DNA from: Roseivirga spongicola
GTDB lineage: Bacteria; Bacteroidota; Bacteroidia; Cytophagales; Cyclobacteriaceae
Assembly: GCF_001592965.1 (NCBI RefSeq)
Contig: NZ_LRPC01000001.1
Span: forward strand, 434,001 to 498,000
Direction: 5' to 3'
Length of the DNA stretch: 64,000 nt
The position numbers and the translations under genes were made by a program. The notes below the pieces were generated by a model that was given only the letters and a program-made list of their open reading frames with translations, was not told the DNA's origin and ran no database searches. The first letter of the stretch is position 1. Each line of letters opens with the position of its first letter. Below, piece by piece: positions 44,051-53,134 of this stretch.

Positions 44051-44750
44051 TTTTAAGTTATTATTGGTTGAGGATGATCCCAATCTAGGACAGATTTTGA
44101 ATGAATACCTCACCTTAAAAGGATATGAAACCACTCTTTGCAGAGATGGCGAAGAAGGAGTTTCGGCCTTTAAAAAAGAACAGTACGACCTGTGCCTCTT
44201 CGATGTAATGCTTCCTAAAAAGGATGGCTTTTCCATGGCCAAGGAAATACGCAGAACAGACTCTGTTACTCCAATAATCTTTCTCACCGCTAAATCGATG
44301 AAGGAAGACACTATTGAAGGCTTTAAAATTGGTGGCGATGATTACATCACCAAGCCCTTCAGTATGGAAGAGCTTTTATTACGTATTCAGGCTATTCTGC
44401 GTAGAACAGCAGAAAAAAACCCTCAGGTATCTGATCAGAAAGAATTCGATTTTGGTTCTTTTCACTTCGATTATGACAAGCAATTGCTCATACATGGAAA
44501 CGACCAAACCAAACTTACTTCTAAAGAATCTGAGTTACTAAGGTTACTTTGCTTACACGTAAATCAACCTTTAGACAGGTCTACAGCACTAAAAATTATT
44601 TGGAGAGACGACTCGTACTTTAATGCTAGAAGTATGGATGTGTACATTGCTAAACTGAGGAAACACCTAAAACCAGACCCAACCGTTCAAATTATGACTC
44701 TGCATGGCTCAGGCTTTAAGTTGATAACTGACGCTCAGATTACTGAATAA
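44043..44750 (+). CDS. OmpR/PhoB-family response regulator
   Basis: 235 aa from the ATG at 44043; an earlier ATG at 43995 would add 16 residues read out of the kinase gene and is unlikely. Receiver: LLVEDD, phospho-acceptor in LCLFDVMLPKKDG, Thr in IIFLTAK, Lys-Pro in YITKPF. C-terminal winged helix (about 135-232): LTSKESELLRLLCLHVNQPL, then RSMDVYIAKLRKHLK. Predicted to bind the GTTAA array upstream of its own operon and the divergent T9SS gene. Confidence 0.95.
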   Translation: MASFKLLLVEDDPNLGQILNEYLTLKGYETTLCRDGEEGVSAFKKEQYDLCLFDVMLPKKDGFSMAKEIRRTDSVTPIIFLTAKSMKEDTIEGFKIGGDDYITKPFSMEELLLRIQAILRRTAEKNPQVSDQKEFDFGSFHFDYDKQLLIHGNDQTKLTSKESELLRLLCLHVNQPLDRSTALKIIWRDDSYFNARSMDVYIAKLRKHLKPDPTVQIMTLHGSGFKLITDAQITE

Positions 44751-44807
44751 GCATATAAATTGTGCTTGGAAAGTGTCCGAAAGTTTAGTACTTTATTCAA
44801 CACGCTG

Positions 44808-44858
44808 TTAATAAATTAATAAAGCAGCGCTTCATTTTTCTGCTTAATAAATTACTAA
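44808..44858. repeat. 14-of-15 nt direct repeat before the HisA-like gene
   Basis: TTAATAAATTAATAA (44808-44822) and TTAATAAATTACTAA (44844-44858), 36 nt apart, in the 139-nt gap before the HisA-like gene. AT-rich and possibly chance, but the spacing is compatible with a regulator site. Confidence 0.3.
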
Positions 44859-44889
44859 TTTTAGCCGCCTTAAAAGTGCTCATCAACAT

Positions 44890-45612
44890 ATGATTCAGAT
44901 TATACCTTCAATTTCTATCATCAACGGTAAGTTGACCCGACTAAAACAGGGTGATTATTCCCGAGAAACTGTATATAAAGACAGCCCGATAGACATTGCT
45001 AAACAATTTGAAGACTATGGCATCCGTAAAATCCATATAGTAGACTTGGACGGTGCCCGAAAGGGAAGCCCAGTGAACTATCATATTTTGGAGAGCATAG
45101 CTGGTTATACCAATCTAAAGATAGATTTCAGTGGTGGTATCAGAACGGATGGCGATATAAGCAAAGCCTATGAGCATGGCGCCACCTCTATTACAGCCTC
45201 TTCTATTGCAATTAACAAAAGAGAGCTTTTCTCTTCATGGCTAATGTCTTACGGAAGAGAGAAAATCACACTTGGTGCCGATGCTAAAAACGGCAAAATA
45301 ACCATTCGTGGCTGGCAAGATGCTACTAACTTCGACCTAGAAGAACATATTGATTACTTCTATATGCGAGGCATCAAGTATGTAAAATGCTCTGATGTTG
45401 AGAAAGACGGAATTCTTGAAGGCCCGAACTTCGACCTATACAAAAAGGTAGTGGCTCTTTTCCCTCATATTAATTTCTTGGCCAGTGGCGGTGTGAGATC
45501 TGTGGATGACATTAAGAAACTTGCGGACCTTGGAGTTAAGGGAGTTATTTTCGGAAGAGCGTATTACGAAGGCAACCTGACCCTGAAGGACATAGAATCT
45601 CTAACTAAGTAG
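44890..45612 (+). CDS. HisA-like (beta/alpha)8 protein lacking the catalytic Asp
   Basis: 240 aa, clearly homologous to HisA, the phosphoribosyl isomerase of histidine synthesis: VDLDGARKGS, GADAKNGKITIRGW, ASGGVRSVDDI and VIFGRAYYEG phosphate-binding blocks are present. The first catalytic Asp (Asp8 of Thermotoga HisA, in PAID) is Ser9 here (IIPSISI), and the usual GGG of the first phosphate loop is SGG (81-83); the second catalytic Asp is kept (Asp131). It stands alone, without other his genes. More likely a paralogue with another role than the biosynthetic HisA. Confidence 0.85.
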   Translation: MIQIIPSISIINGKLTRLKQGDYSRETVYKDSPIDIAKQFEDYGIRKIHIVDLDGARKGSPVNYHILESIAGYTNLKIDFSGGIRTDGDISKAYEHGATSITASSIAINKRELFSSWLMSYGREKITLGADAKNGKITIRGWQDATNFDLEEHIDYFYMRGIKYVKCSDVEKDGILEGPNFDLYKKVVALFPHINFLASGGVRSVDDIKKLADLGVKGVIFGRAYYEGNLTLKDIESLTK

Positions 45613-47994
45613 TTAGAATTCTAAAATTAGCCTCAGGGTTACATTTATACCCATTTCATCAGCGTAGTACCTAAACCTATTCAGATAATCTCTGTATTCT
45701 GTGTTGAATAGGTTATTAACTGAAAGGTTAACCTTAAGTGTATTGGACCATATCTGCTTTTCAAAACCAGCAGAAACATCTATCAGCAAGTAAGCATCTG
45801 GCACCTCCAGTATGTCAAAAACTGACTGGTCTCCTTCAAACAAATCTGAGCCCTGATCATTCGAATCACGAATTTCAGCTATAGAAACTACTCTAGGATC
45901 ATTCCTTTGCCTATCAGTATAACTTGCATCTAAACCAAAGTATGAATTCTCAAGTCCTTTTATCTTCAAATCGTATTCAATTCCGCTTGATATTGAATTA
46001 GCAGGAATATTAATTAAAGGACTTTTAGACACCCTGTCTTGGGCATAGATAAACGACACTTTGCTCTCACTTTCTAACCTCTCGGACAATTTATACTTTA
46101 AGTCGAAATCTAAACCTGAAAGAAGAGCATCAGTCTGTCGGTACCTAAATACAGGAAACGCCCCTCTAATTGTCAAGCTCACATCTTCTGGCCTTAAATA
46201 AATGTAGTCCGTTATGTAATTGATATAGCCAGACAAAGTCAAACTATACCTGTCTACGGACTTTTCTATGCTTGTAATCCACTTTACAGACTTTTCACTC
46301 TTTAACTGGTCATTTCCTTCTTCAATAGCTGCAGAGCCATGATGTAGCCCCTCGCTATACAGCTCATTTACGTGAGGTGCTCTCCAAGCAGTTCCAATAT
46401 TGGTTCTTAACTGAAAGTCATTTGGTAAGAAGAAAAGAGCACCAACAGAACCAGTAAGATTATTGAAATCGAACTCCGGTTTGAGTAAGTTATTCTGCCG
46501 ATCGAATCTCTTTATTAAATAATGCCTAAAATCATAACGCGCTCCAGCCTCCAATTCATAACTCGGCTTAATGAATCTAGCAATTAAATGAGCACCAGCC
46601 ACCCAGTTTTCAAAATCAGGAATTAACGGCCGAATACCAGTTTCGGAGTCGTTTTCATTATTCTGATACATGAAACTAGCTCCAACATCCCACTTCCAGT
46701 TACCTCTGTGCCTCATATCAAAATCTAGGTCCAAGGTATGAGTGTAAAGGTCCAACGAAAGTGCTGGTATAGTCGATCTGCCTGCTCTCCTAATGTCATA
46801 CTCCTGCCTAGAGTTCACTTGCATTCCATATTGCACTGAAAACTGACCCAAGTCAGAAACCTCTATATGGCCATTTGCTTTTAGGAGTTTGTGGTTAACT
46901 GCCTGATAAGGGTTATTAATGTCGTAGCTAAAATCTTCTATGAACAGAGGCTGCTCACTGCCAATTGCTCTTTCTAAATCTGTTAGGTTGCCAATATGTG
47001 CACTTCTTAATATGGCTATTTCGGCATCGAAGCTACTGAAGAACAACTCAGCACCTAAATTATCTTCATGATAACCAACGCCTATAGAATAGTTGTTCTC
47101 GAATGTTCCAGTATTGGTTAGCCTATAATCTGATGCTCTAGCATCTCCAGCCCTTTTATAAGTACCCTGAACTCTCCACCCAAAACCTTCTAAGCCTTTA
47201 AGACCACCTTCTAGCAATAATGAACCAGCGTACATTCTATTATTCTCCGCTCCAATCCAACTCGCCTTACCAGCTATACCAGGCGTTTTTGGCAATTCTG
47301 CTGGATTAACAAGTATAACCCCACCAATTGCATCGGAGCCATATTTAACTGCTGCCGCTCCTTTAATAAGCCTTAGGTTGTTAGCCACAAAGGGGTCTAT
47401 TTCTGGTGCATGCTCTTGCCCCCATTGCTGACCTTCTTGTCTAATGCCGTTATTAAGAATAAGAATACGATTGCTGTGCAGCCCATGAATTACTGGTTTA
47501 GCAATGGTTGGACCTGTCTGAAGCATATTTACCCCTGTAAGACCTGACAGACTTTTACCTAAGGACTCCCCCGCTGTTTTTTCTAAGGCCTTCGTGTTGA
47601 TTTCGACCCTGCTAATTGTGGCAACTTCTTCTACGGCCTCTTCCTCTACAGTAACTTCAGATAAATCTTGGACATTCACCTCTAACTGAAACTCGAATTC
47701 ATTTGCACCTACATCTAACAACAGTGTATCTGTCAAAGTAATGAAGCCAACAAAACGAATGGAAATAATTGCCTCCTTATCACAAAGGTTTTCGAAAAGA
47801 AACTCTCCTCTTTCATCGGAAACAGTAGCTTTCTCTCCTTCATTATTCAGTATGATAGTTGCAAAAGGAATTGGCTCGCCATCCTCTGTAGAAAACACTT
47901 GGCCTCTCAGGTTAAAGTCACAATCTTGCTGAGCAATAGCTCCTTGAAAAAAGAAACAGCCTAAAAATATTACCGCAATCCACACCCGATTCAT
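45613..47994 (-). CDS. TonB-dependent outer-membrane receptor
   Basis: 793 aa. Signal peptide, carboxypeptidase-regulatory-like domain (about 25-110: LRGQVFSTEDGEPIPFATII), plug domain (about 130-235 with HGLHSNRILILNNGIRQEGQ, HAPEIDPF and VKYGSDAIGGVI) and a 22-strand barrel ending in Phe (LRLILEF). Such receptors import siderophores, cobalamin, metals or glycans with TonB energy. The plug pattern resembles ZnuD-like metal receptors, but the substrate is uncertain. Convergent with the HisA-like gene without any gap; a small secreted protein gene lies 73 nt upstream on the same strand. Confidence 0.9.
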   Translation of the reverse strand: MNRVWIAVIFLGCFFFQGAIAQQDCDFNLRGQVFSTEDGEPIPFATIILNNEGEKATVSDERGEFLFENLCDKEAIISIRFVGFITLTDTLLLDVGANEFEFQLEVNVQDLSEVTVEEEAVEEVATISRVEINTKALEKTAGESLGKSLSGLTGVNMLQTGPTIAKPVIHGLHSNRILILNNGIRQEGQQWGQEHAPEIDPFVANNLRLIKGAAAVKYGSDAIGGVILVNPAELPKTPGIAGKASWIGAENNRMYAGSLLLEGGLKGLEGFGWRVQGTYKRAGDARASDYRLTNTGTFENNYSIGVGYHEDNLGAELFFSSFDAEIAILRSAHIGNLTDLERAIGSEQPLFIEDFSYDINNPYQAVNHKLLKANGHIEVSDLGQFSVQYGMQVNSRQEYDIRRAGRSTIPALSLDLYTHTLDLDFDMRHRGNWKWDVGASFMYQNNENDSETGIRPLIPDFENWVAGAHLIARFIKPSYELEAGARYDFRHYLIKRFDRQNNLLKPEFDFNNLTGSVGALFFLPNDFQLRTNIGTAWRAPHVNELYSEGLHHGSAAIEEGNDQLKSEKSVKWITSIEKSVDRYSLTLSGYINYITDYIYLRPEDVSLTIRGAFPVFRYRQTDALLSGLDFDLKYKLSERLESESKVSFIYAQDRVSKSPLINIPANSISSGIEYDLKIKGLENSYFGLDASYTDRQRNDPRVVSIAEIRDSNDQGSDLFEGDQSVFDILEVPDAYLLIDVSAGFEKQIWSNTLKVNLSVNNLFNTEYRDYLNRFRYYADEMGINVTLRLILEF

Positions 47995-48067
47995 GAGGCA
48001 AAGGTAATGACTCTTGCAACTCTATTGCAAAAGCATCATTAGTATTTACAGGAATGGTTAAAAGGAA

Positions 48068-48433
48068 TTAATTGTCTACCTGCTTGAACTTGTAGAGAAG
48101 GTAGTAGATAATGTTAAATGAGAAGTCTTGCTTATTCTCTTTCGGTTTAATTTCTCCCTCTTGAATTGGCCTATTGATAGTGTTTTCAAGCATTGGAGAA
48201 GCGTTTCGCTTAGGCTCCTTAACAGGGATATTAAATGGAGTGGCCGTTGGCTGAACAATCTGTTCCATCTCGCCACTTTCAAAAATCAGAGCCGAGTCTT
48301 TTTGAGTAATAATTTCATCTGATGTTTTATCATCGACACCGCCCTCCTCTTGAGCAAATACATTTTGCTCAACAAGTAGCAGGGCTACCATAGTAAGAGA
48401 AAAAATTGTGACCTTGCGAATCATACTGTCCAA
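48068..48433 (-). CDS. Small secreted hypothetical protein
   Basis: 121 aa with a signal peptide (about residues 1-27, ending VFAQ) and a Pro/Glu/Lys-rich, probably disordered mature part, finishing with a hydrophobic-aromatic stretch (FNIIYYLLYKF). I do not recognise a family. It is co-directional with and upstream of the TonB receptor gene, so it may be in the same operon. An ATG four codons inside is an equally good start. Confidence 0.65.
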   Translation of the reverse strand: MDSMIRKVTIFSLTMVALLLVEQNVFAQEEGGVDDKTSDEIITQKDSALIFESGEMEQIVQPTATPFNIPVKEPKRNASPMLENTINRPIQEGEIKPKENKQDFSFNIIYYLLYKFKQVDN

Positions 48434-48462
48434 ATGAACGCCTAATTTAATTAAAATTTGTA

Positions 48463-48491
48463 TTGGGCTTAACGTTCGGTAGATAATTTTG
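48463..48491 (+). promoter_or_regulatory. Predicted promoter of the csaA-murF/alr operon
   Basis: TTG (48463-48465), 18-nt spacer, TAATTTTG (48484-48491), an exact TAnnTTTG. Another TTG at 48458 gives a 23-nt spacer. Expected start of transcription near 48498, 40 nt before the CsaA-like ATG. Confidence 0.6.
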
Positions 48492-48538
48492 TTTACTAAT
48501 TCGTAATAAATGTCAAACCTTTTTTGTGATAAACCGTC

Positions 48539-48877
48539 ATGGAGCTAATTGAATGGAAAGATTTTGAGAAGGTAGAATTGCGCGTAGGAACCGTTCTTTC
48601 GGCCAAAATCAACGAATCTGCAAGAAAAAAAGCCTACACATTGCAGATAGATTTTGGTTCTGAAATAGGCACAAAAAAAACTAGTGCTCAAATAACAGAT
48701 TATTATAAGGAGGAGGATCTTGTAGGCAAACAAATAATTGCTGTTGTCAACTTTCCACCAAAGCAAATTGGCAAGGTAATGTCTGAAGTTTTGGTTACCG
48801 GATTTCCAAGTGAAGACGGCAAAGTGGTTCTTTGCTCTCCAGACTTTAAAGTTCCCAACGGATCTAAACTCTTTTAA
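48539..48877 (+). CDS. CsaA-like tRNA-binding-domain protein
   Basis: 112-aa OB-fold protein matching the tRNA-binding domain of the CsaA/YgjH family: VELRVGTVLSAKINESARKK, LVGKQIIAVVNFPPKQIG and SEVLVTGF. CsaA dimers bind tRNA and have been described as chaperone-like. It is followed after 9 nt by murF-alr, so the two are likely co-transcribed from the promoter at 48463. Confidence 0.93.
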   Translation: MELIEWKDFEKVELRVGTVLSAKINESARKKAYTLQIDFGSEIGTKKTSAQITDYYKEEDLVGKQIIAVVNFPPKQIGKVMSEVLVTGFPSEDGKVVLCSPDFKVPNGSKLF

Positions 48878-48886
48878 TCGATAGCT

Positions 48887-51316
48887 TTGAATATAGACCA
48901 ACTAGCCAAGGTTACTCATGCCGAAGTTTCCGCTCACCAAAAAAGTGAAACGGAAATATTAACGCTGTGTTATGACAGCCGGCAGGCCACACATTTACCC
49001 AATGAACTATTTGTAGCGCTTAAAGGTGCTACTCAAGATGGCCACGATTACATTCCTGAATTGCTGAGGAATGGATCGAAGTTCTTTTTGGTTGAAAAAG
49101 ACATACCTGTGGCTAGTGGAGGCACATTTATAAAAGTAAAGTCTTGCCTTTTGGCCTTGCAACAAATAGCAAGTTATAAGAGAAACCAATTCGAAGGGCG
49201 TGTAATTGGAATAACAGGAAGCAACGGTAAAACTATTGTCAAAGAATGGCTCACCTCTGTACTGACTACATCACATGCTGTACTTGCTAGCCCTAAGAGC
49301 TTTAACTCCCAACTTGGGGTACCTCTTTCCGTTTGGCCAATTAGCAACAAGTATGACTTAGCCATTTTTGAAGCTGGCATTTCAAAACCTAATGAAATGG
49401 AGCCGCTTCAAGAAATACTTTCTCCCGATATAGGAATATTCACCAATATTGGACCGGCACATGAGGAGAACTTCATTAACCTAGAACAGAAAGTAAAAGA
49501 GAAACTCAAGCTCTTTAAAAGAGCCAAAACCTTAATTTATGACAAGGACGACCAACTTGTTAGCACATTAATTGACAAACATTTTAATGGTGATAAAATT
49601 GGGTGGTCCAGAAAGAGCAATGGTTCAATTTTCGCTCAGAAAGCAAGTAACGGCTTGACAGTAAAATGGGGAGACAAAACACATTACTTCAATACCTCTT
49701 TTGAAGATGAGGCTTCTATTCAAAACCTGACCCATGTAATTGTATGTAGCCTATTTTTAGGCATTGAAGACAACTCAATTCAAGAACGTATTGATAGGAT
49801 AAAACCTGTTAATATGAGGTTGGAACTAAAAAGAGGCATTGAGGGCAATTTTGTAATTGATGACACCTACAATAATGATTTAGCGGGACTGAATAAGGCG
49901 CTCAACTTTATGGAGCAACAGCGGTCTCATGAGCAAAAAACGCTCATACTTTCAGACTTTATACAGTCCAAAGTGACTCTCGAAGACTTTGCCAAACTCA
50001 ACGATCTTCTCATTTCTAAAGGAGTAGATCAGCTGATTGGCGTTGGCCCCCAACTATCCGAAGCAAGCTCATGCTTTACAATTAAATCTCGTTTCTTTGA
50101 ATCGACCGAGGCGTTAATCAACTCAGACATACTAGATCAACTCAACAACCAGTTGGTATTAATTAAGGGCTCTAGGAAGTTCGCTCTTGAGCGAGTATCA
50201 CTGCTTCTTACAGAAAAAGTTCATAAAACCCGGCTAGAAGTCAACCTAGACGCGGTAAGACATAATCTTCATTTTTATAAGTCCCTATTAAAGTCGAGCA
50301 CTAAGGTGATGGCTGTAATAAAGGCCATGGCTTACGGCTCAGGAAGCACCGAAATTGCTAAACTATTAGAATACAATAAGATAGATTATCTGGCAGTTGC
50401 CTATGCTGATGAAGGGGTAGCCCTAAGAAAAGATGGCATCGACACGCCAATTATGGTAATGAATCCATCTGAAGATGATGTCTACGCCATGGCTAGGAAT
50501 AATCTTGAGCCAGAAGTACATGGAGTAAGCCAATTAAAGCACTATTACGATGCTTTTAAATCGCTAGGCCGAACGCTACCCGTGCACCTTGTGATTAATA
50601 CTGGGATGAACCGGCTAGGCTTTAACGAAGGCCAAATCAAACAGCTAAAAGAAGTATTAAGCCTGATGCCTGACCTAGAAGTGAAAAGTATTTTTTCTCA
50701 CCTAGCCGCATCTGACGAAGCTGAACACGAAGGGTTTTCCCTCACACAAATAGAAAGCTTTAAGCAAATAGCTACTGATATAACCTCTATACTAGCTAAT
50801 CAGCCTTTATTACATATCCTGAACTCTGGAGGAATTACTCGTTTTGCTGAACATCAGTTAGACATGGTAAGACTAGGCATAGGGCTCCATGGAGTAGAAG
50901 TTAATGAAAGGCTTCAGAGTCAGTTGATGAGACCGGCACAACTGAAGACCATCATTTCACAAACTAGAGAGGTAAAAGCGGGAGAGAGTATTGGTTATGG
51001 CAGAAAAGGAAAGGCCGTACAAGACATGACTATTGCTGTGATGGCCATTGGTTATGCCGATGGTTACCTAAGAGTGTTTGGCAATGGCAATGCCTATGTT
51101 TCCATCAACCAGCAGAAAGTAAAAACAATTGGCAATGTGTGCATGGACATGACCATGATTGACATAACTGGTCTTTCAGTAAAAGAGGGAGATGAGGTTA
51201 CTGTTTTTGGAAATAGCCCTACAGTATCGGAACTTGCAAGATGGGCCAACACCATTCCGTATGAAATACTAACTAATGTAAGTGGAAGGGTACAAAGAGT
51301 GTTCTATGCTGAATAG
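48887..51316 (+). CDS. Bifunctional MurF ligase / alanine racemase
   Basis: 809-aa fusion usual in Bacteroidota. The N-terminal half is a Mur ligase (UDP-MurNAc-tripeptide:D-Ala-D-Ala ligase): ATP loop GITGSNGKT (about 108-116), SFNSQLGVPLSVW and IGPAHEENF. The C-terminal half (from about residue 448) is an alanine racemase: LEVNLDAVRHNL, the PLP Lys in VIKAMAYGSG (about 477), GMNRLGF and GYGRKG with the catalytic Tyr from the partner subunit, then GNVCMDMTMID. It both makes D-Ala and, through Ddl, uses it in the cytoplasm for peptidoglycan. The start is TTG, 9 nt after the CsaA-like gene. Confidence 0.95.
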   Translation: MNIDQLAKVTHAEVSAHQKSETEILTLCYDSRQATHLPNELFVALKGATQDGHDYIPELLRNGSKFFLVEKDIPVASGGTFIKVKSCLLALQQIASYKRNQFEGRVIGITGSNGKTIVKEWLTSVLTTSHAVLASPKSFNSQLGVPLSVWPISNKYDLAIFEAGISKPNEMEPLQEILSPDIGIFTNIGPAHEENFINLEQKVKEKLKLFKRAKTLIYDKDDQLVSTLIDKHFNGDKIGWSRKSNGSIFAQKASNGLTVKWGDKTHYFNTSFEDEASIQNLTHVIVCSLFLGIEDNSIQERIDRIKPVNMRLELKRGIEGNFVIDDTYNNDLAGLNKALNFMEQQRSHEQKTLILSDFIQSKVTLEDFAKLNDLLISKGVDQLIGVGPQLSEASSCFTIKSRFFESTEALINSDILDQLNNQLVLIKGSRKFALERVSLLLTEKVHKTRLEVNLDAVRHNLHFYKSLLKSSTKVMAVIKAMAYGSGSTEIAKLLEYNKIDYLAVAYADEGVALRKDGIDTPIMVMNPSEDDVYAMARNNLEPEVHGVSQLKHYYDAFKSLGRTLPVHLVINTGMNRLGFNEGQIKQLKEVLSLMPDLEVKSIFSHLAASDEAEHEGFSLTQIESFKQIATDITSILANQPLLHILNSGGITRFAEHQLDMVRLGIGLHGVEVNERLQSQLMRPAQLKTIISQTREVKAGESIGYGRKGKAVQDMTIAVMAIGYADGYLRVFGNGNAYVSINQQKVKTIGNVCMDMTMIDITGLSVKEGDEVTVFGNSPTVSELARWANTIPYEILTNVSGRVQRVFYAE

Positions 51317-51472
51317 TCAACCTCCACAACCTATGTTTCTTTTCAAATCTACATCCTTAGGAAAACCACCAAAATCAAAACCAGTATCATCCTCTTCTTT
51401 ATCGTTTTTCACTACTTGAGGCTTCTTGGTATTTTGCTCTTTTTTTAAAGCTTTCTTTTTGCTTTTAGCCAT
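51317..51472 (-). CDS. Small conserved-looking protein with C-terminal GCGG
   Basis: 51 aa, too short for most gene finders. Basic, Lys-rich N-terminus (MAKSKKKALKKEQNTKK), acidic middle (KNDKEEDDT) and a defined end: GFDFGGFPKDVDLKRNIGCG followed by one Gly. The stop abuts the alanine racemase stop on the other strand without a gap. A second ATG at 51478 adds two residues. Reading was done by hand on the minus strand: no stop in 51 codons and a strongly protein-like pattern. I recall similar short proteins ending D-x-K-x-N-x-GCG in Bacteroidota but know no function; the single Cys near the end may matter. Confidence 0.65.
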   Translation of the reverse strand: MAKSKKKALKKEQNTKKPQVVKNDKEEDDTGFDFGGFPKDVDLKRNIGCGG

Positions 51473-51512
51473 AGACATATAACTGTAAATTGCATTAATT
51501 AATTCAATTGAA

Positions 51513-52838
51513 TTGAACTGGTTAAAAACTCAATTCCAACCTGTAGATAACTCACCACTTATTCTTTTTAGAATCTGTTTCGGGCTACTCATTTTTCTAG
51601 AAAGCTTTGGTGCTACACTTACAGGCTGGGTAAATACAGCACTAATTGAGCCCACATTCAACTTCACCCTAATTGGTTTAGAATGGCTACAACCACTGGA
51701 TGGCCCATGGATGTATATTTACTTCTATGCTATGGCCTTATGTGGACTAATGGTGATGTTTGGCTTTTATTATAAGGCAGGTATGGCGGGCTTCACCATT
51801 CTTTGGACCCTAGTCTATTGGATGCAGAAATCTCACTACAACAATCACTATTACCTACTCATTCTCTTGTGTGTATTTATGCTCATAGTACCTGCACACG
51901 CCTATGCATCTTACGACTCAAAACGCTGGAACTCTGTAGTCTCCACTACTTGCCCAAAATGGTGCATTAATATCTTCATTTTACAAATGTGGATAGTTTT
52001 TACGTTTGCCGCATTGCATAAAATTTACCCTGGCTGGCTCAATGGAGATTTTATTGGAATGAACTTCAAAGCAAAGTCAGACTATTGGCTCATTGGCGAG
52101 TTGCTACAAAAAGATTGGCTTCAACAGATGGTAATTTATGGTGGCATTTTCTTTGACGGTCTAATAGTCTATTTCCTGCTCTGGAAGAAAACACGAAAAG
52201 CTGCATTTATCATAGCCGCATTTTTTCACCTATTTAATTCAGCGGTATTTCACATTGGTATTTTCCCATATCTAATGATAGCCCTAATGGTTTTCTTCTT
52301 CGAACCAGAAACAATCAGACGCACTTTCTTTAGAAAAAAGCCAATAGTTCAGCTGCAGAAGAACCTTCCAAACCTTACCCCTAGTTGCCTAGTCTTGGTA
52401 GGCATATTTGGACTTTATTTTGCGTTACAGATTTATCTTCCACTTAGAAATCACCTTTATAAAGGAGACGTTTTTTATACAGAAGAAGGGCATAGACTTT
52501 CTTGGAGAATGATGCTAAGATACAAGTCGGGTTATACTAACTATATGATTAGAGACTTAGCTACAGACTCTACTTGGACGGTAAAACCAATTGAGTTCCT
52601 TACTCCGAAACAATCATCATCACTATCTGGCCATCCAGACATGATCTGGCAGTTCGCCCAGTATTTAGAGCGCGAATATCAAGAGCAAGGCATTGAGGAT
52701 GTAGAAATAAAAGTAGAAGCATTTGTACGCCTCAATAGAGACCCGATGGTAAGGCTCATAGACCCAGAGGTTGACCTGAGCCAAGTAAGATGGCAACCCT
52801 TAAAACACTCTCCTTGGATACTAAGCCCCAATAATTAG
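51513..52838 (+). CDS. HTTM / vitamin K-dependent gamma-carboxylase-like membrane protein
   Basis: 441 aa from a TTG start (a stop lies nine codons upstream and no ATG is available). Horizontally transferred transmembrane (HTTM) domain with about six to eight helices: SPLILFRICFGLLIFLE, MQKSHYNNHYYLLILLCVFM, FTFAALHKIYPGWLNGDFI and AAFFHLFNSAVFHIGIFPY, the last with the conserved His pair region. Relatives of the gamma-carboxylase membrane part occur in many Bacteroidota; the bacterial function is unknown. A soluble C-terminal domain of about 110 aa follows. Confidence 0.87.
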   Translation: MNWLKTQFQPVDNSPLILFRICFGLLIFLESFGATLTGWVNTALIEPTFNFTLIGLEWLQPLDGPWMYIYFYAMALCGLMVMFGFYYKAGMAGFTILWTLVYWMQKSHYNNHYYLLILLCVFMLIVPAHAYASYDSKRWNSVVSTTCPKWCINIFILQMWIVFTFAALHKIYPGWLNGDFIGMNFKAKSDYWLIGELLQKDWLQQMVIYGGIFFDGLIVYFLLWKKTRKAAFIIAAFFHLFNSAVFHIGIFPYLMIALMVFFFEPETIRRTFFRKKPIVQLQKNLPNLTPSCLVLVGIFGLYFALQIYLPLRNHLYKGDVFYTEEGHRLSWRMMLRYKSGYTNYMIRDLATDSTWTVKPIEFLTPKQSSSLSGHPDMIWQFAQYLEREYQEQGIEDVEIKVEAFVRLNRDPMVRLIDPEVDLSQVRWQPLKHSPWILSPNN

Positions 52839-52907
52839 TTCCAACGGTTTTGTTTAGACCAACCTGTCTGCTAAATTGCCGCTCTTTATAATTAATCTAA
52901 ATAAGTC

Positions 52908-53129
52908 TTGAAGAACGTCACCCATTTAAAGCTGCACGAAAAAGCCGTGATTAAGGGTTTCACGGACGAAGTTCTTTCTGTGAAATTAATGGAAATGGGC
53001 TGCTTACCAGGTACAGAGATATCGCTAGAACTTATAGCACCTTGGGGCGACCCAATAGCTATTGAAGTTGCTGGCTATCAGCTTTCATTGAGAAAATCAG
53101 AAGCTTCAAGCATTCTTATCGAAGACTAG
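52908..53129 (+). CDS. feoA: FeoA family ferrous iron transport protein
   Basis: 73-aa SH3-like cytosolic protein with the FeoA pattern: MEMGCLPGTEISLELIAPWG followed by DPIAIEVAGYQLSLRKSEAS. It assists the FeoB iron permease. Start TTG; feoB begins 5 nt after its stop, so they form an operon. No FUR-like palindrome is evident in the 69-nt gap upstream. Confidence 0.93.
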   Translation: MKNVTHLKLHEKAVIKGFTDEVLSVKLMEMGCLPGTEISLELIAPWGDPIAIEVAGYQLSLRKSEASSILIED

Positions 53130-53134
53130 AATTA

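Noticed and set aside
44890-45612. Biosynthetic HisA of a histidine operon
   Set aside because: The first catalytic Asp is Ser and no other his gene is near.
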